Positions 55,860-64,000 of a DNA stretch of 64,000 bases are shown here, piece by piece; the stretch's first letter is position 1; the number at the start of each line of letters is the position of its first letter. Location of the stretch: assembly GCA_943735955.1 (NCBI GenBank), contig OX030964.1, positions 8,505,107 through 8,569,106 on the forward strand, written 5' to 3'. The notes below the pieces were generated by a model. It searched no databases. It saw only the letters and a list, made by a program, of their open reading frames with translations, and was not told where the DNA came from. This stretch comes from Piscicola geometra (taxonomy: Eukaryota > Annelida > Clitellata > Hirudinida > Piscicolidae). A program made the translations under genes and the position numbers.

Positions 55860-56915
55860 TGTGAGTGGTGGAAATAGGATGAAGATGATGAGGATGAATA
55901 AGATGAAGAAGGGGATGAAGATGAAGAGGATGAAGATGAAGAGTATGATGAGGAGGGCATAAAAAGGATGAAGATGATGAAGATGAGGGTGATAGGATAA
56001 AGATGATCAAGATGAGGAGAATGAAGATGATGATGATGAAGAGGATGATAGAATGAAGATGATCAAGATGAAGATGAAGATGATGAAGATGAAGAGGATG
56101 ATGATGAAGATGAAGAAGATGAAGAGGATGATGAAGATGAAGATGATGAAGATGAAGATGATGAAGATGAAGAGGATGAAGATTATGAAGATGAAAAAGA
56201 TGAAGAGGATGAAGATGAAGAGGATGAAGATGAGGATGATAGGATGGAGATGATGATTATGAAGAGGATGAAGATGAAGAGGATGAAGATGAAGAGGATG
56301 AAGAGGATGATAGGATGAAGATGATGAAGATGAAGATGATGAAGACGATGAGGATGAAGAGGATGATTGGATGAAGATGATGAAGATGAAGATGATGAAG
56401 ATGAAGATGATGAAGATGAAGATGATGAAGATGAAGATGATGAAGATGAAGAGGATGATAGGATGAAGATGAAGAGGATCGAAATGATGAAGATGAAGAT
56501 GATGAAGATGAGGATGATAGGATGAAGATGATGAAAATGAAGAGGATGAAGATGATGATGATGAAGAGGATGATAGGATGAAGATGATGAAGATAAAGAT
56601 GATGAAGATGAAAAAGATGATGATGAAGATGAAGAAGATGAAGAGGATGATGAAGATGAAGATGATGAAGATGAAGATGAGGATGATAGGATGAAGATGA
56701 TGAGGATGATGAAGATGAAGAAGAGGATGAAGACGAAGAGGATGAAGATGAAGATGAAGAGGATGAAGATGAAAAGGATGATGATGAAGATGAAGAAGAT
56801 GAAGAGGAAGATGAAGATGAAGATGATGAAGATGAAGAGGATGAGATGAGGATGATAGGATGGAGATAATGATTATGAAGAGGATGAAGATGAAGAGAAT
56901 GAAGAGGATGATAGG
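55860..56915. repeat. GATGAA/GATGAG hexamer-like array
   Basis: Imperfect GATGAAGATGAAGAGG repeats grade into the 9-bp satellite at about 56915. Confidence 0.88.
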
Positions 56916-59900
56916 ATGAAGATGAAGATGATGAAGACGATGAAGACGATGAAGACGACGAAGACGATGAAAACGATGAAGACGATGAAGACGATGAAGA
57001 CGGTGAAGACGGTGAAGACGATGAAGACGATGAAGACGATAAAGACGATGAAGACGATGAAGACGATGAAGACGAACGATGAAGACGATGAAGACGGTAA
57101 AGACGATGAAGACGATGAAGACGATGAAGACGATGAAGACGAACGATGAAGACGATGCAGACGATGAAGACGATGAAGACGATGAAGACGATGAAGAGGA
57201 TGAAGACGGTGAAGACGATGAAGACGATGAAGTCGATGAAGACGATGAAGACGATGAAGACGATGAAGACGATGAAGACGGTGAAGACGATGAAGACGAT
57301 GAAGACGATGAAGACGATGAAGACGATGAAGACGAAGAAGACGATGAAGAGGATGAAGACGGTGAAGACGATGAAGACGATGAAGACGATGAAGACGATG
57401 AAGACGATGAAGACGATGAAGACGATGAAGACGATGAAGACGGTGAAGACGATGAAGACGGTGGAGACGATGAAGACGATGAAGACGATGAAGACGATGA
57501 AGACGAACGATGAAGACGATGAAGACGATGAAGACGATGAAGACGATGAAGACGATGAAGACGGTGAAGACGATGAAGACGGTGGAGACGATGAAGACGA
57601 TGAAGACGATGTAGACGATGAAGACGATGAAGACGATGAAGACGATGAAAACGATGAAGACGATGAAGACGATGAAGACGATGAAGACGATGAAGACGAA
57701 CGATGAAGACGATGGAGACGATGAAGACGATGAAGACGATGAAGACGATGAAGACGAACGATGAAGACGATGAAGACGATGAAGACGATGAAGACGATGA
57801 AGACGGTGAAGACGGTGAAGACGATGAAAACGATGAAGACGATGAAGACGATGAAGACAATGAAGACGATGAAAACGATGAAGACGATGAAGACGATGAA
57901 GACGATGAAGTCGATGAAGACGGTGGAGACGATGAAGACGATGAAGACGATGAAGACGATGAAGACGGTGAAGACGATGAAGACGATGAAGACGATGAAG
58001 ACGATGAAGACGATGAAGACGAACGATGAAGACGATGAAGACGATGAAGACGATGAAGTCGATGAAGACGATGAAGACGATGAAGACGATGAAGACGATG
58101 AAGACGATGAAGACGAACGATGAAGACGATGAAGACGGTGAAGACGATGAAGACGATGAAGACGATGAAGACGATGAAGACGATGAAGACGGTGAAGACG
58201 ATGAAGACGGTGAAGACGATGAAGACGATGAAGACGATGAAGACGATGAAGACGATGAAGACGGTGAAGACGATGAAGACGATGAAGACGGTGAAGACGA
58301 TGAAGACAATGAAGACGATGAAGACGGTGAAGACGGTGAAGACGATGAAGACGGTGAAGACGGTGAAGACGATGAAGACGATGAAGACGATGAAGACGAT
58401 GAAGACGATGAAGACGATAAAGACGATGAAGACGGTGAAGACGGTGAAGACGATGAAGACGATGAAGACGATGAAGACGATGAAGACGATAAAGACGAAA
58501 GATGAAGACGATGAAGACGATGGAGACGATGAAGACGATGAAAACGATGAAGACGGTGAAGACGATGAAGACGATGAAGACGGTGAAGACGATGAAGACG
58601 ATGAAGACGATGAAGACGGTGAAGACGGTGAAGACGATGAAGACGGTGAAGACGGTGAAGACGATGAAGACGATGAAGACGATGAAGACGATGAAGACGA
58701 TGAAGACGATAAAGACGATGAAGACGGTGAAGACGGTGAAGACGATGAAGACGATGAAGACGGTGAAGACGGTGAAGACGATGAAGACGGTGAAGACGGT
58801 GAAGACGATGAAGACGATGAAGACGATGAAGACGATGAAGACGATGAAGACGATAAAGACGATGAAGACGGTGAAGACGGTGAAGACGATGAAGACGATG
58901 AAGACGATGAAGACGATGAAGACGATGAAGACGATGGAGACGATGAAGACGATGAAAACGATGAAGACGATGAAGACGATGAAGACGATGAAGACGATGA
59001 AGACGATGAAGACGATAAAGACGATGAAGACGAAAGATGAAGACGATGAAGACGATGAAGACGATGAAGACGGTGAAGACAATGAAGACGATGAAGACGG
59101 TGAAGACGATGAAGACGATGAAGACGATGAAGACGGTGAAGACGGTGAAGACGATGAAGACGGTGAAGACGGTGAAGACGATGAAGACGATGAAGACGAT
59201 GAAGACGATGAAGACAATGAAGACGATGAAAACGATGAAGACGATGAAGACGATGAAGACGATGAAGTCGATGAAGACGATGAAGACGATGAAAACGATG
59301 AAGACGATGAAGACGATGAAGACGATGAAAACGATGAAGACGATGAAGACGATGAAGACGATGAAGACGATGAAGACGATGAAGACGAACGATGAAGACG
59401 ATGCAGACGATGAAGACGATGAAGACGATGAAGACGATGAAGACGATGAAGTCGATGAAGACGATGAAGACGAACGATGAAGACGATGAAATCGATGAAG
59501 ACGGTGAAGACGATGAAGACGATCAAGACGATGAAGACGATGAAGACGATGAAGACGATGAAGACGATGAAGACGATGAAGAGGATGAAGACGGTGAAGA
59601 CGATGAAGAAGATGAAGACGATGAAGACGATGAAGACGATGAAGACGATGAAGACGGTGAAGACGATGAAGACGGTGGAGACGATGAAGACGATGAAGAC
59701 GATGAAGACGATGAAGACGGTGAAGACGATGAAGACGATGAAGACGGTGAAGACGATGAAGACGGTGGAGACGATGAAGACGATGAAGACGATGTAGACG
59801 ATGAAGACGATGAAGACGATGAAGACGATGAAAACGATGAAGACGATGAAGACGATGAAGACGATGAAGACGATGAAGACGAACGATGAAGACGATGGAG

Positions 59901-62900
59901 ACGATGAAGACGATGAAGACGATGAAGACGATGAAGACGAACGATGAAGACGATGAAGACGATGAAGACGATGAAGACGATGAAGACGATGAAGACGATG
60001 AAGACGATGAAGACGATGAAGTCGATGAAGACGATGAAGACGAACGATGAAGACGATGAAATCGATGAAGACGGTGAAGACGATGAAGACGATCAAGACG
60101 ATGAAGACGATGAAGACGATGAAGACGATGAAGACGATGAAGACGATGAAGAGGATGAAGACGGTGAAGACGATGAAGAAGATGAAGACGATGAAGACGA
60201 TGAAGACGATGAAGACGATGAAGACGGTGAAGACGATGAAGACGGTGGAGACGATGAAGACGATGAAGACGATGAAGACGATGAAGACGGTGAAGACGAT
60301 GAAGACGATGAAGACGGTGAAGACGATGAAGACGGTGGAGACGATGAAGACGATGAAGACGATGTAGACGATGAAGACGATGAAGACGATGAAGACGATG
60401 AAAACGATGAAGACGATGAAGACGATGAAGACGATGAAGACGATGAAGACGAACGATGAAGACGATGGAGACGATGAAGACGATGAAGACGATGAAGACG
60501 ATGAAGACGAACGATGAAGACGATGAAGACGATGAAGACGATGAAGACGATGAAGACGGTGAAGACGGTGAAGACGATGAAAACGATGAAGACGATGAAG
60601 ACGATGAAGACAATGAAGACGATGAAAACGATGAAGACGATGAAGACGATGAAGACGATGAAGTCGATGAAGACGGTGGAGACGATGAAGACGATGAAGA
60701 CGATGAAGACGATGAAGACGATGAAGACGAACGATGAAGACGATGAAGACGATGAAGACGATGAAGTCGATGAAGACGATGAAGACGATGAAGACGATGA
60801 AGACGATGAAGACGATGAAGACGAACGATGAAGACGATGAAGACGGTGAAGACGATGAAGACGATGAAGACGATGAAGACGATGAAGACGATGAAGACGA
60901 TGAAGACGATGAAGACGGTGAAGACGATGAAGACGGTGAAGACGATGAAGACGATGAAGACGATGAAGACGATGAAGACGATGAAGACGGTGAAGACGAT
61001 GAAGACGATGAAGACGGTGAAGACGATGAAGACGATGAAGACGATGAAGACGGTGAAGACGGTGAAGACGATGAAGACGGTGAAGACGGTGAAGACGATG
61101 AAGACGATGAAGACGATGAAGACGATGAAGACGATGAAGACGATGAAGACGGTGAAGACGATGAAGACGATGAAGACGATGAAGACGGTGAAGACGGTGA
61201 AGACGATGAAGACGGTGAAGACGGTGAAGACGATGAAGACGATGAAGACGATGAAGACGATGAAGACGATGAAGACGATAAAGACGATGAAGACGGTGAA
61301 GACGGTGAAGACGATGAAGACGATGAAGACGATGAAGACGATGAAGACGATAAAGACGAAAGATGAAGACGATGAAGACGATGGAGACGATGAAGACGAT
61401 GAAAACGATGAAGACGGTGAAGACGATGAAGACGATGAAGACGGTGAAGACGATGAAGACGATGAAGACGATGAAGACGGTGAAGACGGTGAAGACGATG
61501 AAGACGGTGAAGACGGTGAAGACGATGAAGACGATGAAGACGATGAAGACGATGAAGACGATGAAGACGATGAAGACGATGAAGACGGTGAAGACGATGA
61601 AGACGATGAAGACGGTGAAGACGGTGAAGACGATGAAGACGATGAAGACGGTGAAGACGGTGAAGACGATGAAGACGGTGAAGACGGTGAAGACGATGAA
61701 GACGATGAAGACGATGAAGACGATGAAGACGATGAAGACGATAAAGACGATGAAGACGGTGAAGACGGTGAAGACGATGAAGACGATGAAGACGATGAAG
61801 ACGATGAAGACGATGAAGACGATGGAGACGATGAAGACGATGAAAACGATGAAGACGATGAAGACGATGAAGACGATGAAGACGATAAGACGATGAAGAC
61901 GATAAAGACGATGAAGACGAAAGATGAAGACGATGAAGACGATGAAGACGATGAAGACGGTGAAGACGATGAAGACGATGAAGACGGTGAAGACGATGAA
62001 GACGATGAAGACGATGAAGACGGTGAAGACGGTGAAGACGATGAAGACGGTGAAGACGGTGAAGACGATGAAGACGATGAAGACGATGAAGACGATGAAG
62101 ACAATGAAGACGATGAAAACGATGAAGACGATGAAGACGATGAAGACGATGAAGTCGATGAAGACGATGAAGACGATGAAGACGATGAAGACGATGAAGA
62201 CGATGAAGACGATGAAGACGGTGAAGACGATGAAGACGGTGGAGACGATGAAGACGATGAAAACGATGTAGACGATGAAGACGATGAAGACGATGAAGAC
62301 GATGAAGACGATGTAGACGATGAAGACGATGAAGACGATGAAGACGATGAAAACGATGAAGACGATGAAGACGATGAAGACGATGAAAACGATGAAGACG
62401 ATGAAGACGATGAAGACGATGAAGACGATGAAGACGATGAAGACGATGAAGACGATGAAGACGATGAAGACGATGAAGACGATGAAGACGATGAAGACGA
62501 TGAAGACGATGAAGACGATAAAGACGATGAAGACGGTGAAGACGGTGAAGACGATGAAGACGATGAAGACGATGAAGACGATGAAGACGATGAAGACGAT
62601 GAAGACGATGAAGACGATAAAGACGATGAAGACGGTGAAGACGGTGAAGACGATGAAGACGATGAAGACGATGAAGACGATGAAGACGATGAAGACGATG
62701 GAGACGATGAAGACGATGAAAACGATGAAGACGATGAAGACGATGAAGACGATGAAGACGATAAGACGATGAAGACGATAAAGACGATGAAGACGAAAGA
62801 TGAAGACGATGAAGACGATGAAGACGATGAAGACGGTGAAGACGATGAAGACGATGAAGACGGTGAAGACGATGAAGACGATGAAGACGATGAAGACGGT

Positions 62901-64000
62901 GAAGACGGTGAAGACGATGAAGACGGTGAAGACGGTGAAGACGATGAAGACGATGAAGACGATGAAGACGATGAAGACAATGAAGACGATGAAAACGATG
63001 AAGACGATGAAGACGATGAAGACGATGAAGTCGATGAAGACGATGAAGACGATGAAGACGATGAAGTCGATGAAGACGATGAAGACGATGAAAACGATGA
63101 AGACGATGAAGACAATGAAGACGATGAAAACGATGAAGACGATGAAGACGATGAAGACGATGAAGTCGATGAAGACGATGAAGACGATGAAAACGATGAA
63201 GACGATGAAGACGATGAAGACGATGAAGACGAAGGATGAAGACGATGGAGACGATGAAGACGATGAAGACGGTGAAGACGATGAAGACGATGAAGACGAA
63301 CGATGAAGACGATGAAGACGATGAAGACGATGAAGACGATGAAGACGATGAAGACGATGAAGACGATGAAGACGATGAAAACGATGAAGACGATGAAGAC
63401 GATGAAGACGATGAAAACGATGAAGACGATGAAGACGATGAAGACGATGAAGACGATGAAGACGATGAAGACGAACGATGAAGACGATGCAGACGATGAA
63501 GACGATGAAGACGATGAAGACGATGAAGACGATGAAGTCGATGAAGACGATGAAGACGAACGATGAAGACGATGAAATCGATGAAGACGGTGAAGACGAT
63601 GAAGACGATCAAGACGATGAAGACGATGAAGACGATGAAGACGATGAAGACGATGAAGACGATGAAGAGGATGAAGACGGTGAAGACGATGAAGAAGATG
63701 AAGACGATGAAGACGATGAAGACGATGAAGACGATGAAGACGGTGAAGACGATGAAGACGGTGGAGACGATGAAGACGATGAAGACGATGAAGACGATGA
63801 AGACGAACGATGAAGACGATGAAGACGATGAAGACGATGAAGACGATGAAGACGGTGAAGACGATGAAGACGGTGGAGACGATGAAGACGATGAAGACGA
63901 TGTAGACGATGAAGACGATGAAGACGATGAAGACGATGAAAACGATGAAGACGATGAAGACGATGAAGACGATGAAGACGATGAAGACGAACGATGAAGA
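56915..64000. repeat. 9-bp satellite (GAAGACGAT)n, over 7 kb, to the window edge
   Basis: Almost 800 copies of GAAGACGAT with variants GGT, GAA, GTC and GGA in the last or first triplet, plus regular CGAACGATG interruptions. Large blocks recur: the 59460-59890 pattern is repeated at 60030-60460 and again from 63560, and 57700-59400 resembles 60456-62270. Frames of up to 2,451 codons on the minus strand result from the stop-free triplet-register unit. Confidence 0.95.

Noticed and set aside
56257..63612. Minus-strand frame of 2,451 codons (Ser, Leu-His-Arg and Phe-Ile-Val runs)
   Set aside because: It is the translation of a 9-bp satellite whose unit has no stop codon. Composition switches with each single-base phase slip, and frames of similar length exist on the opposite strand.

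Overview
The window is a gene-rich stretch of an animal nuclear genome that is unusually swollen with tandem repeats. It carries three spliced, intron-rich genes, a 5'-truncated non-LTR retrotransposon with a bona fide RNase H domain, a decayed hAT DNA transposon with intact ends, interstitial TTAGGG telomere motifs and a hammerhead-ribozyme-like fold. An SLX4 with a BTB domain, the cilium/sperm-tail protein CFAP47 and a sialate O-acetylesterase relative together point to a metazoan. TTAGGG motifs argue against most arthropods (TTAGG) and nematodes (TTAGGC), but I cannot name the lineage.

Layout. 1-8631 (minus strand): SLX4-like nuclease scaffold, seven exons recognised, with two UBZ4 zinc fingers, a BTB domain and a SAP-type domain; its SLX1-binding C-terminus probably lies left of the window. 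8632-9015: a 384-bp head-to-head promoter region. 9016-47510 (plus strand): CFAP47, reconstructed as 64 exons whose splice phases agree at every junction and sum to about 5,337 codons. It is a chain of ASH/MSP-like beta-sandwich domains with one calponin-homology domain. Its intron 31 holds the antisense LINE fragment. 47511-48538: tail-to-tail intergenic gap. 48539-53201 (minus strand): a ten-exon SIAE-family gene, also phase-consistent, which starts with a membrane anchor and lacks the family's visible catalytic motifs. 53482-54616: hAT element. 54617-55860: telomeric motifs and ribozyme-like hairpin. 55860-64000: GAT/GAA-rich satellite, then a 9-bp satellite that runs off the right edge.

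The dominant theme is that many introns are almost filled by a private tandem array (units from 2 to about 52 bp). Most arrays are nearly free of G or of C on a given strand. Arrays inside exons have units divisible by three and are translated as Asn, Asp, Gly or Thr-rich inserts. The very long ORFs in the satellites (up to 2,451 codons) are by-products of stop-free repeat units, not genes.

The three genes have no shared pathway: SLX4 acts in DNA repair, CFAP47 in axonemes, and the SIAE relative at a membrane or in the secretory route. Only SLX4 and CFAP47 could share regulation, through the divergent promoter. All splice sites were read by eye from GT/GC-AG signals, phase and family resemblance, without transcript data.
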